Program-made: the position numbers and the translations under genes
In this document: positions 1 through 8,050 of the stretch, in pieces
How the letters are laid out: each line of letters starts with the position of its first letter
Position numbering within the stretch: position 1 is the first letter of the stretch
The notes under the pieces: model-generated
Database searches by the model: none
The model's input: only the letters and a program-made list of their open reading frames with translations
Told to the model about the DNA's origin: nothing
Assembly (NCBI GenBank): GCA_029863105.1
Contig: JAOTWC010000058.1
Location: 1 to 8,336 of the forward strand
From: Gemmatimonadota bacterium
GTDB taxonomy: Bacteria; Gemmatimonadota; Gemmatimonadetes; Palauibacterales; Palauibacteraceae
DNA length: 8,336 nucleotides
Direction: 5' to 3'

Positions 1-879
1 CCACACCTGCTCCCGCGGGACAGCCTGTGCCTCGAACTCTCGGAACCAGCCGACGGACGGCAACCGGATGAACACGACCTCTCCTCCCCGAGCCCGGATC
101 GCCTCGACATCCCGGTGCAGATTCGCCAGGGCATTCTCAAACATCTCCCGGGCTACATCCTCCGGTGGCGGCGGCGGAGCACTCTCGATGAACTCTTTCC
201 AGATGTCCGTGACCAGTTTCGCGTACTCCGGATCATCGTCGATCTTCACCCACAAGTCTGCCTCGCGATGCTCATCCATGTCCGACAGTCTGCGCACTTC
301 CCGGGCCTCGAATTCGCGTCCCTCGCGCGCCGGCCAGGCCTGTCGGTGCAGCACCGTGAACAGGCGCGTGTCGAAATGATAGAAGGCGAACAGGCGTTCC
401 AGCGGAACGGACAGCTTGTGCCCCATCCACTGGGACGGGGTTTCGGATTTGTATCGTTCGAAGGCATCCGCCCGGTATCCGATGTCCGGCATCATCACGA
501 GGGGTGGAGTGACACCCACGATGAGCAGACCCGCGAAATCTTCATCCTCGGCCAGGCTCGTGATCACCGGAAGCGGATTCGATCCCTCGAGGGCGAGCTG
601 GATGGGAAGCACGCCCGTTTCCTCCTGCCATACCTGCAGGTCGATGTCAAACAGGGTCCGGGACGAACCGACGAACACCGTGGCCCTCGGTTCCCGCGCA
701 TCTACGCGACGCCGCGTCTGCGCCCACAGGCCGGGAGTGTTGTTGATGGACGGAACGAACCCGCGATCCCGCCAGTACAGCTCCCAGCCGCCAATGAGCA
801 TGACGAGCAGCAGGGCCATCAGACCAAACGTCCGGGCCCACGGCGTGGTTGGAATCGGGCGGATCGGACCCTTGTCCAC
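1..879 (-). CDS. SGNH-hydrolase-like partner of MBOAT O-acetyltransferase (3' end beyond window)
   Basis: This is probably the periplasm-facing partner of the MBOAT protein encoded just upstream, acting in O-acetylation of an extracytoplasmic polymer as AlgJ/AlgX do for alginate. The frame is open for 293 codons and runs off the left edge, so the C-terminus is missing. A GTG start at 879 lies one base after the MBOAT stop, which implies translational coupling; no strong ribosome binding site is visible. A single N-terminal membrane anchor spans about residues 17-33. Residues 67-74 (TVFVGSSR) look like the block I serine motif of SGNH/GDSL-like domains (Ser72 or Ser73), LALEGSN at 95-101 looks like block II, and residues 269-293 (VFIRLPS to PREQVW) fit a conserved late block. 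The Asp-x-x-His catalytic pair expected near the C-terminus would lie outside the window, so activity cannot be judged. A Pro-rich linker (five prolines) sits at 235-239. The SGNH family call is fairly sure; the polymer is unknown. Confidence 0.8.
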   Translation of the reverse strand, partial: MDKGPIRPIPTTPWARTFGLMALLLVMLIGGWELYWRDRGFVPSINNTPGLWAQTRRRVDAREPRATVFVGSSRTLFDIDLQVWQEETGVLPIQLALEGSNPLPVITSLAEDEDFAGLLIVGVTPPLVMMPDIGYRADAFERYKSETPSQWMGHKLSVPLERLFAFYHFDTRLFTVLHRQAWPAREGREFEAREVRRLSDMDEHREADLWVKIDDDPEYAKLVTDIWKEFIESAPPPPPEDVAREMFENALANLHRDVEAIRARGGEVVFIRLPSVGWFREFEAQAVPREQVW

Positions 880-880
880 G

Positions 881-2302
881 CTAGAACTGGAAGTAGATGA
901 AGGCATCGCCCACTCCTTGCGTGATCAGGATTGCGAACAGCATCGCCGCCCAGGTCAGGCCGAGCAGCCACCAGGGTGCTCGTGAGACCACGTCCTCCAG
1001 ACGCCTGCTGCGCATCGTCCAGTGCGCGACGAGGATCCCCGAGATCACACCCACCACCTGCACCACCTGGTCTGTGCCGAGAACCACCTTGCCGCCGGGG
1101 GACAGCCAGAGCATCGACTGAATCAGCCTCCACGCCGTGGGAAAGTCCTGCGCGCGGAAGAACACCCACGTGAGGTTCACCAAGAAGTACGTCAGCAGCG
1201 CGAGTCCGAACCCGAACCACCAGGCGTTCGCCGTGCGGATGCCGCCGAACCGGGCCCGCAGGAACCGCTCTGCGGCCAGATACACGCCATGGAGTCCGCC
1301 CCACGCCACGAATGTCCAACTGGCCCCGTGCCACAGACCGCCGATCAGCATCGTCAACATCAGGTTGACATAGGCCCTGACATTTCCCTTCCGATTGCCG
1401 CCAAGCGGGATGTACAGGTAGTCCCGAAGCCACGTGGACAGCGAGATGTGCCACCGTCGCCAGAAGTCGGAGAACCCGATCGCGGCGTACGGATAGTTGA
1501 AGTTGTTGGGGAGCGAGAACCCGAGGCACAACGCGATGCCGATCGCGGCTGTCGAGTAGCCCGCGAAGTCGGAGAAGATCTGCCCGGAGAACGCGAGCGT
1601 TCCGAGCCAGGCGTCGACGAACGACAGGGATTCCTCGGCGCCGAACACGGCGTCGGCCGCCGGCGCCAGAGCCCCGTCTGCCAGCACGATCTTCTCGAAC
1701 AGGCCGAGCGTCAGGAGGCCAAGTCCCCACAGCAACTGGTCGCGGCTCGCCCGGACCGGACTCTCGAACTGTGGGATCAGATGTGTAGGCCTAACGATTG
1801 GACCCGCAACGAGTTGCGGAAAAAATGTGACAAACAGGGCGAAGTCCAGAAACGATTTCGTCGGCTCGGCCCGGCGTAGATACACATCCAGCGAGTAGGC
1901 CATCGTCTGGAACGTGTAGAACGAAATCCCGACAGGCAGTACGATGCTCCACGAGGGGGCGACCCACGTGACGCCGATGGCGGACATGACGGCTGTCCAG
2001 TTTTCGAGCAGAAACCCGCCGTACTTGAAGTATCCGAGAAGTCCGAGATTCACGATGACGCTCATTACCAGCAGCATGCGGCGCCGGCTGAGGCGTTCTT
2101 CTCCGAACATGCGCTTCGCGACGTGCCAGTCGACCAGCGTCGAAATCCACAGCAGCACGACAAAGGGCGGATTCCAGGCCGCATAGAAAGCGTAGGAGGC
2201 GAGCAGCAGGTTCGTCTTCTTCACCCGCCACGGGAGAGGCGCGTTGTGAAGCACCAGAACGAGTGCGAAGAACGCGACGAACGTCAGCGAGTTGAACAGC
2301 AC
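881..2302 (-). CDS. MBOAT family O-acyltransferase, AlgI-like
   Basis: This is an integral membrane acyltransferase of the MBOAT family, of the AlgI kind, expected to move acetyl groups across the inner membrane for O-acetylation of a polymer. It has 473 residues, the normal length for AlgI-like proteins. It begins MLFNSLTF, the usual family N-terminus, read from a GTG codon. Family hallmarks seen are FSDFWRRWHISLSTWLRDYL at about 277-296 followed by YIPLGGNR, and LWHG with His325, the likely catalytic histidine, followed by LHG with His338. The protein is hydrophobic throughout, with roughly ten membrane segments, and ends in FIYFQF, common for MBOATs paired with an SGNH protein. The SGNH partner starts one base after its TAG stop. 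Upstream lie 124 bases without a clear promoter, so it may share transcription with the M1/DUF6702 genes or have its own start. The polymer acetylated is not indicated: no alginate, cellulose or other polysaccharide synthesis gene is in view. Confidence 0.93.
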   Translation of the reverse strand: MLFNSLTFVAFFALVLVLHNAPLPWRVKKTNLLLASYAFYAAWNPPFVVLLWISTLVDWHVAKRMFGEERLSRRRMLLVMSVIVNLGLLGYFKYGGFLLENWTAVMSAIGVTWVAPSWSIVLPVGISFYTFQTMAYSLDVYLRRAEPTKSFLDFALFVTFFPQLVAGPIVRPTHLIPQFESPVRASRDQLLWGLGLLTLGLFEKIVLADGALAPAADAVFGAEESLSFVDAWLGTLAFSGQIFSDFAGYSTAAIGIALCLGFSLPNNFNYPYAAIGFSDFWRRWHISLSTWLRDYLYIPLGGNRKGNVRAYVNLMLTMLIGGLWHGASWTFVAWGGLHGVYLAAERFLRARFGGIRTANAWWFGFGLALLTYFLVNLTWVFFRAQDFPTAWRLIQSMLWLSPGGKVVLGTDQVVQVVGVISGILVAHWTMRSRRLEDVVSRAPWWLLGLTWAAMLFAILITQGVGDAFIYFQF

Positions 2303-2426
2303 CGGTCGCTACACACTCCGCATGGGGAACGAGGTTCTCCGGATGCCTGCTTTTGCGAGGCCAAGGATACGCGGCTTGATGGCGCGTGAACAGGGCCGGC
2401 GCGCTGCCCGACCCGAAGAGAGTGTC

Positions 2427-2950
2427 CTAGGGAAAGGTCAGTTCCGCCCAGTCGGCGTCCGGCGCGGCGAAATAGATCGTTTCCTGCTGGCCTGAATCTG
2501 CGTGAAGGACTCGGACGACGTTGCGCTGATCCTCGAACCACTCGAACAGGATCCGCGCCCGCACCGCGAGTGCGCCGATCCGGCCTGTCGAGCGATAGCG
2601 CAGCAGCACCCACCACACCCTTTCCTCGCTCTCACCGGTCTCCACATCCTCCCCGCTCGAGATGAGATCCGGCCGGATTTGTTGCCCGTTGAGCTGCACC
2701 TCGTATCGCTCGACGAAGTACGCCAGAAACAGAGAGTCCTTGGCCGGCGTGGGTTCGAGACGGATCGAGTCCAGCCCGTGAGCTGCCGCCAGGGCTGCCT
2801 CGAGATCGTGCATGTACATCCGGACGCGGAGGTAGGCCACCCGCTCCTCGACCGCCAGCTGCCCGGTGGACAGATGCTGCGGATGCACGGCAGGTGACGG
2901 CGCCCGACCCGGCGCCGCCACCACCAACATCGACAGGACGAACAGCCAGG

Positions 2951-2954
<4 letters not shown>
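2427..2954 (-). CDS. secreted DUF6702 family protein
   Basis: This is a small exported protein of 175 residues whose function is unknown. The N-terminus (MTWLFVLSMLVVAAPG) is a short signal peptide read from a GTG start. The mature part starts near VHPQHLS (23-29), followed by a beta-rich pattern with RVRMYMHDLEAAL (43-55), and near the C-terminus ILFEWFEDQRNVVRVL (135-150) and a final strand ending ELTFP. The HP-x-H start, the 'DLEAAL' segment and the 'F-x-DQ-N-V' segment match my memory of DUF6702, a family often encoded beside secreted M1 peptidases. The start GTG overlaps the peptidase stop in the four bases GTGA (2951-2954), a classic sign of translational coupling, so the two products are probably made together and may act together. 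A lipobox is absent and no catalytic motif is evident. The DUF assignment is from pattern memory and should be tested with a profile search. Confidence 0.72.
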
Positions 2955-5002
<2,048 letters not shown>

Positions 5003-5009
5003 GCGATAT

Positions 5010-5013
5010 CTCC
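5010..5013 (-). promoter_or_regulatory. ribosome binding site that fixes the M1 peptidase start
   Basis: On the minus strand GGAG stands seven bases before the ATG at 5002. The alternative upstream ATG (5056) would add 18 charged and cysteine-containing residues ahead of the signal peptide. This Shine-Dalgarno match supports the shorter reading. Confidence 0.7.
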
Positions 5014-5085
5014 AGCCGGACCCACGTCCGGCAAAACAGGTGAACTGCGCGCCCACCGACGGAGTCAGGGCTTACCACCGCAGTG

Positions 5086-5125
5086 TTGTTAGATTAGCTG
5101 ATCGACTTCTCTGTATTATAACATG
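5086..5125. promoter_or_regulatory. AT-rich divergent promoter patch with extended -10 box for the M1 peptidase
   Basis: The 211 bases between the divergent peptidase and PNPOx-fold genes hold one short AT-rich island in an otherwise GC-rich window. On the minus strand, positions 5123-5115 read TGTTATAAT, a perfect extended -10 element (TGn-TATAAT); no good TTGACA box stands at the matching distance, as is common for extended -10 promoters. Transcription would start near 5108 and leave a leader of about 105 bases before the peptidase ATG. On the plus strand the same island offers TATTAT (5114-5119) or TATAAC (5117-5122), but the -35 candidates upstream are weak, so the plus-strand promoter is less certain. 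No operator palindrome is clear. Confidence 0.5.
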
Positions 5126-5199
5126 CGACAAGCCGGTTGTGTTGTGGTCGCCGCCAGCCCCAACGAGCTTGACCGGCATCGCGTCGAACCCTACCCACG

Positions 5200-5204
5200 A
5201 GGAG
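5200..5204 (+). promoter_or_regulatory. ribosome binding site that fixes the PNPOx-fold gene start
   Basis: AGGAG lies nine bases before the ATG at 5214. The reading frame is open far upstream (to an ATG at 4902, inside the opposite-strand peptidase gene), so this site and the signal peptide that follows decide the true start. Confidence 0.7.
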
Positions 5205-5213
5205 AACCAGGTC

Positions 5214-5747
5214 ATGACATGGGTGTCGAGAAACCTCTCGTGCCTGGTGACGGCGGCCCTGCTGAGCCTCGCCGTCCCCGGCTGTGCGTCGGCCCAGCAC
5301 GTGTCCCCCGACAGTCTCGAGCAGGTTGCCCGCGAGATCATCGCCGCGGCGAACTACGCGGCCCTCATCACGCTGGACGCGGAGGGCCACCCCCGGGCAC
5401 GGGTGATGGATCCCTTCCCTCCCGAGGAGGGCATGACGGTCTGGCTGGCAACGAATCCGCGCAGCCGGAAGGTGGAGCAGATCACGGCGGACAGTCGGGT
5501 CACGCTGTACTACTTCGACGAGACGGGCCTCGGGTACGTGACGCTGATGGGCACGGCTCGCCTCGTGAATGACGCCGAGGAAAAGGCGCGCCGCTGGAAG
5601 CCAGGCTGGGAGGCCTTCTATCCGGACAGAGAGTCGTCCTACCTGCTGATCGAAGTCACGCCGCAGCGGATGGAGGTGATCAGCGTCAAGCACGGCCTTG
5701 ACGGAGATCCGTCGACGTGGACTCCGCCGGCGCTGGCGATACCCTAG
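5214..5747 (+). CDS. exported pyridoxamine 5'-phosphate oxidase-fold (general stress protein-like) protein
   Basis: This is a 177-residue protein with a split-barrel flavin-binding fold of the pyridoxamine 5'-phosphate oxidase / general stress protein 26 type. The family uses FMN, FAD, F420 or haem; the ligand here cannot be told. Seen in the sequence: ANYAALITLDAEGHPRARVM (47-65), the first two strands; WLATNPRSRKVEQI (77-90), with the usual basic segment that contacts the cofactor phosphate; VTLYYFD (96-102), VTLMGTARL (109-117), WEAFYP (132-137) and YLLIEVTPQRMEV (143-155). Unlike typical family members it begins with a signal peptide (residues 1 to about 27). VPGC at 21-24 could be a poor lipobox, giving a lipoprotein, or cleavage could follow ASA at 25-27. 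It is divergent from the M1 peptidase gene and convergent with the membrane protein gene, sharing CTAG for the two stops. The family call is firm, the reaction unknown. Confidence 0.85.
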   Translation: MTWVSRNLSCLVTAALLSLAVPGCASAQHVSPDSLEQVAREIIAAANYAALITLDAEGHPRARVMDPFPPEEGMTVWLATNPRSRKVEQITADSRVTLYYFDETGLGYVTLMGTARLVNDAEEKARRWKPGWEAFYPDRESSYLLIEVTPQRMEVISVKHGLDGDPSTWTPPALAIP

Positions 5748-6475
5748 CCTGCGCGCAGCGTCCGCCAGATCGGCTTCCCGAACGCGACCAGGCAGGCCCA
5801 CCCGGTGATGACGCCGGGCAGAAAGGACGCCGCGAACAGGTAGATCTCACCCGTATGGCTCGCTTCCTTCCATACGAAGTACGTCCCGCCTGGCACGAAC
5901 AGCACGCAGCTGACCGCCACGAGAAGGAGTCCGACGGTTTTCTGAAAGCCGAGGAGCGAGATCCCGGCCAGCAGGCCCGCAAGCAGAACGGCCGGAATGG
6001 CGATGTGCCATTCGATCTGGTAGCGATACAGTCCGACGAACAGAATCAACCCGAGCACGGACGCCAGGTTGAGAATGATCGTCCAGCGGACGAGCGCCAT
6101 GCGTGTTCCCGTCCAGTCCATCCGCGATTTACCTTCGTAGCGCTCGAACATGGCTCGCCCCGGAAGGCTCACGAGCAGCAGCAGCGATGCCACCAGCGCG
6201 ATCGTCTGCTGCACGAGCGGCACCCCACCGGGCAGCCCGAACGTCAGGACGACGGCCCAGGGAAGCACCGCCACGGCCGCCGCGAGCGCCAGCCATCTGC
6301 TCCATACCTTCTCGAGGGCGAGCCCGATCATGGTGAGCACCAGGGGCACGAGCAGCGCCTGCGTGACGACAACGAGCCGGGGATTCACCCCGTACGAGCC
6401 ACGTTCGAGTGTCAGGATGAGGCCGCCGAACGAGGCCAGGGCGAGGAGAGCCGCGGCCTTTCGAACGAGAATCAT
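5744..6475 (-). CDS. integral membrane protein of unknown function, about eight helices
   Basis: This is a 243-residue, strongly hydrophobic protein that I do not recognise. Likely membrane segments lie near residues 7-23, 34-53, 60-80, 87-104, 127-149, 155-174, 178-198 and 212-232. The longest polar loop is around 105-126 (ERYEGKSRMDWTGTR), rich in charged residues, and a second short loop stands at 200-211 (VWKEASHTGE). There is no signal peptide separate from the first helix and no soluble domain, so it could be a small transporter, a channel or an assembly factor. The gene follows the glutamine amidotransferase gene after 16 bases in the same direction, which suggests one transcript. Its stop codon overlaps that of the convergent PNPOx-fold gene in CTAG. 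The ribosome binding site is weak, consistent with coupling to the upstream gene. Confidence 0.75.
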   Translation of the reverse strand: MILVRKAAALLALASFGGLILTLERGSYGVNPRLVVVTQALLVPLVLTMIGLALEKVWSRWLALAAAVAVLPWAVVLTFGLPGGVPLVQQTIALVASLLLLVSLPGRAMFERYEGKSRMDWTGTRMALVRWTIILNLASVLGLILFVGLYRYQIEWHIAIPAVLLAGLLAGISLLGFQKTVGLLLVAVSCVLFVPGGTYFVWKEASHTGEIYLFAASFLPGVITGWACLVAFGKPIWRTLRAG

Positions 6476-6491
6476 GCCGTCCCGCGCAGGC

Positions 6492-7349
6492 TCACATCCG
6501 CTCCATGGGACGCGTCGACACTTTCAGCTCCGGCGTGACGAGTACGACATGCCCGGGTTCGACACGGGTCCACCTGTCGTCCTCGTCCAGCGGCTCGGAA
6601 GCCACGATCACGGCACTGGGTGCAGCGCCGTCATCCACCATGTGACACAGGCCCTGATCACACGTGTACGTCCGACCCGTATTGAAATAGAGACTGCTCG
6701 CGGGCTCATGACCGCTCGTGTATCGGGTGACCGCGGCCCGCTTGCCGTCACACGCGACAAGGTTCAGGAGCGACGGCTGATCGGGTGCTACTTCGCGCCG
6801 CAGCGCCTCTACATGGCGGATGGTCTCCTCCAGCGCCGCCGCCAGGCGCTCCGTGCGATCGCCGCCGTCCTGGGCGCGCAGGCGGTCGAGAAACACCGCA
6901 AACATGTGTTCGGAATCGGTGGATCCTTCAATCGACGCAAATGCCTCCGGCGAGAGATCGGCGAGCAACCGGCGCCGCAGGTCTCGGAAGCCTCCCAGAT
7001 CTCCGTTGTGCATGAAAGTCAGTCGGCCGCTGGCGAACGGGTGGCAGTTGAGTTCGGTCACGGGCGAGCCGGGACTCGCCGCCCGAACATGTGCCAGCAG
7101 GCATCGTGTCCGGGTCACTCGCGCGATCTCCCGCAGATTGCGGTTGCTCCAGGCCGGCGTCGTCGACTTGAACAGGGCGGGTCTCTCATCGTCTTCCGGC
7201 GGGTACCAGGCGAGGCCGAAGCCGTCGCCATTGAGAGGCTCTGAGCGTTCGTGGCTGTGGAAGCTCTGGTGAATGATCGAGTTCGCAGGTTCCGTGATCA
7301 GCGAACTGATCTGAATTTCAGCGCCAATATATACGGCGAAACGACACAT
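6492..7349 (-). CDS. class II glutamine amidotransferase (YafJ/EgtC-like)
   Basis: This is a cytoplasmic Ntn-type glutamine amidohydrolase of 285 residues, of the stand-alone GATase type II family that includes YafJ and EgtC. Cys2, exposed after removal of the initiator Met, is the expected nucleophile (MCRFAVYIG). Other family blocks are NGDGFGLAWYP (40-50), LLAHVRAAS (84-92), NCHPF (101-105), FMHNGDLGGF (112-121) with the Asn-Gly of the oxyanion site, and STDSEHMF (143-150). The C-terminal SEPLD segment is also typical. The frame is open 17 codons upstream, but the ATG at 7349 is chosen because Cys must be residue 2 and because GGAGG stands four bases before it. EgtC belongs to ergothioneine synthesis, but no egtB or egtD gene is visible, so the substrate is unknown and a gamma-glutamyl amide hydrolase role is only a guess. 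Its downstream neighbour is the membrane protein, probably co-transcribed. Confidence 0.92.
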   Translation of the reverse strand: MCRFAVYIGAEIQISSLITEPANSIIHQSFHSHERSEPLNGDGFGLAWYPPEDDERPALFKSTTPAWSNRNLREIARVTRTRCLLAHVRAASPGSPVTELNCHPFASGRLTFMHNGDLGGFRDLRRRLLADLSPEAFASIEGSTDSEHMFAVFLDRLRAQDGGDRTERLAAALEETIRHVEALRREVAPDQPSLLNLVACDGKRAAVTRYTSGHEPASSLYFNTGRTYTCDQGLCHMVDDGAAPSAVIVASEPLDEDDRWTRVEPGHVVLVTPELKVSTRPMERM

Positions 7350-7353
7350 CAGT

Positions 7354-7358
7354 CCTCC
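7354..7358 (-). promoter_or_regulatory. strong ribosome binding site of the glutamine amidotransferase
   Basis: GGAGG on the minus strand, four bases before the ATG at 7349. It sits directly after the TGA (7362-7360) that closes the preceding membrane-protein remnant, the usual arrangement of consecutive genes in one operon. Confidence 0.7.
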
Positions 7359-7359
7359 G

Positions 7360-7599
7360 TCAGTCCGAGGCCGAGGGGCCCGGATTCCGCGTGCGTCCAA
7401 AAATCACCGCAAGCAGCGAGCCGAGCACACAGCTCCAGGAAAACAGGTCGCCCACCATCCCGTACACGGTGCCCACCCGCCGGATCCGGATGTCAGCCAG
7501 GCGGCCAGCGGCAGGATAGACAGCGGCGGAGACGGCACCATAGGTTCCATCGCGCTGAGCGCCTGTGCCCGCTAGGCTCAGTCCACAGTTGATTTGTCG
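7360..7599 (-). pseudogene. C-terminal remnant of a membrane protein, probably apolipoprotein N-acyltransferase (lnt-like)
   Basis: The minus strand is open for 79 codons here but has no good start: the only ATG comes at codon 48 and a TGA at 7602-7600 blocks the frame upstream. The translation is not random in style. It runs through YGAVSAAVYPAAGRLADIRI (20-39) and TVYGMVGDLFSW (44-55) into a hydrophobic helix (about 56-68) and a basic tail, ending with TGA. Lnt proteins end in just this manner: a 'G-x-S-x-x-x-x-P-x-G-R' strand, then 'T-x-Y-x-x-x-GD', then a last membrane helix and a short basic tail. The stop falls two bases before the ribosome binding site of the amidotransferase, as if this had been the upstream gene of that operon. 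A transporter C-terminus (GRLAD resembles the MFS loop motif) is the main alternative. A short GTG-started peptide is possible but less likely. Confidence 0.42.
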
Positions 7600-7623
7600 T
7601 CAGCGTCTGGTTCACCCTGCACC

Positions 7624-7628
7624 GGAGG
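7624..7628 (+). promoter_or_regulatory. ribosome binding site that fixes the prepilin start
   Basis: GGAGG lies four bases before the ATG at 7633. An earlier in-frame ATG at 7594 would put 13 unlikely residues ahead of the normal short prepilin leader, so the later start is preferred. Confidence 0.75.
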
Positions 7629-7632
7629 AGAC

Positions 7633-8001
7633 ATGCTTCGCGATACGAGAGGATTCACGCTGATCGAGCTGCTGATCGTGATCGTGATCATCGGCATCAT
7701 CGCCGCCATCGCGATCCCGATGTTCGCGAGCTCCAAGGAGCGTGCATTCGACACTACCGCGAAGAGCGATCTTCGTAATGCGATGACCGCACAGGAGGCC
7801 TACTTCTCGTCGGTGAACGTATATGCGCCGGACGCCATGGCACCGGGCAGGTTCACGACCAGCACGGGCATCTCGATCTCGACGTCCGCCGCCAGCGCCG
7901 GCGGCTACGCCGTAACCGCTTCCCACGACAACTCCAGCCATACGTACTGGGTGCAGATAGGCACGGGAAGCTCGACCGCAGGCAAGATCCAGTCGAACTG
8001 A
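7633..8001 (+). CDS. type IV prepilin / pseudopilin with N-terminal methylation motif
   Basis: This is a 122-residue prepilin. The leader MLRDTRG is followed by FTLIELLIVIVIIGIIAAIA: cleavage by the PilD-type prepilin peptidase is expected after Gly7, Phe8 would be N-methylated, and Glu12 is Glu5 of the mature protein. The hydrophobic alpha-1 helix spans about 8-29, and the amphipathic part contains KSDLRNAMTAQEAYFSSVNVYA (44-65), a pattern common in small pilins of Gemmatimonadota and Myxococcota-like bacteria. The C-terminal domain is short, rich in Ser, Thr and Gly (TSTGISISTSAASAGG), and has no cysteine, so there is no disulfide-closed D-region. The mature form of 115 residues is small enough for either a major pilin or a pseudopilin. 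No pilus assembly gene (pilB, pilC, pilD, pilQ) lies in the window, so it stands alone here. I see no clear sigma-54 site upstream. The prepilin call is firm, its class is open. Confidence 0.93.
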   Translation: MLRDTRGFTLIELLIVIVIIGIIAAIAIPMFASSKERAFDTTAKSDLRNAMTAQEAYFSSVNVYAPDAMAPGRFTTSTGISISTSAASAGGYAVTASHDNSSHTYWVQIGTGSSTAGKIQSN

Positions 8002-8004
8002 TGC

Positions 8005-8050
8005 GCGTTTCTCACGCGGGCGCGCGCCGGAAGCGGCCGGGGTGAGACGC
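8005..8050. terminator. possible GC-rich hairpin after the prepilin gene
   Basis: Four bases after the prepilin stop, GCG-TT-TCTCAC (8005-8015) can pair with GTGAGA-CGC (8042-8050), leaving a two-base bulge and a 26-base GC-rich interior. There is no T-run behind it, so it is not a standard intrinsic terminator, and its right arm covers the proposed GTG start of the permease. It could slow transcription or affect permease translation, or be a chance pairing in GC-rich DNA. Confidence 0.25.

Noticed and set aside
1022..1879. A 285-codon plus-strand frame opposite the MBOAT gene.
   Set aside because: The MBOAT frame has clear family motifs. The opposite translation is rich in Arg, Pro, Glu and Gln without structure, so it is a shadow.
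2303..2426. A terminator or promoter in the gap between the DUF6702 and MBOAT genes.
   Set aside because: Only a weak GGGC/GCCC pairing without a T-run, and a poor TGTTCA/TATCCT pair, can be found. Neither is above what GC-rich DNA offers by chance.
5003..5056. An 18-codon upstream extension of the M1 peptidase to an ATG at 5056.
   Set aside because: It would place Cys, Arg and aromatic residues ahead of a good signal peptide, and the ATG at 5002 has GGAG at the right distance.
5094..5801. A 235-codon minus-strand frame opposite the PNPOx-fold gene.
   Set aside because: The plus-strand gene has a ribosome binding site, signal peptide and family blocks; this frame is Arg-rich with no motifs and would overlap the membrane protein end.
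6150..7244. A 364-codon plus-strand frame opposite the amidotransferase and membrane protein.
   Set aside because: It is antisense to two supported genes and its Arg/Ser/Ala-rich translation shows no domain.
7560..7632. A sigma-54 promoter for the prepilin, as is common for pilA.
   Set aside because: No GG-N10-GC arrangement with the usual flanks is present. TTGATT at 7589-7594 could be a -35 box but has no acceptable -10 at the right distance.
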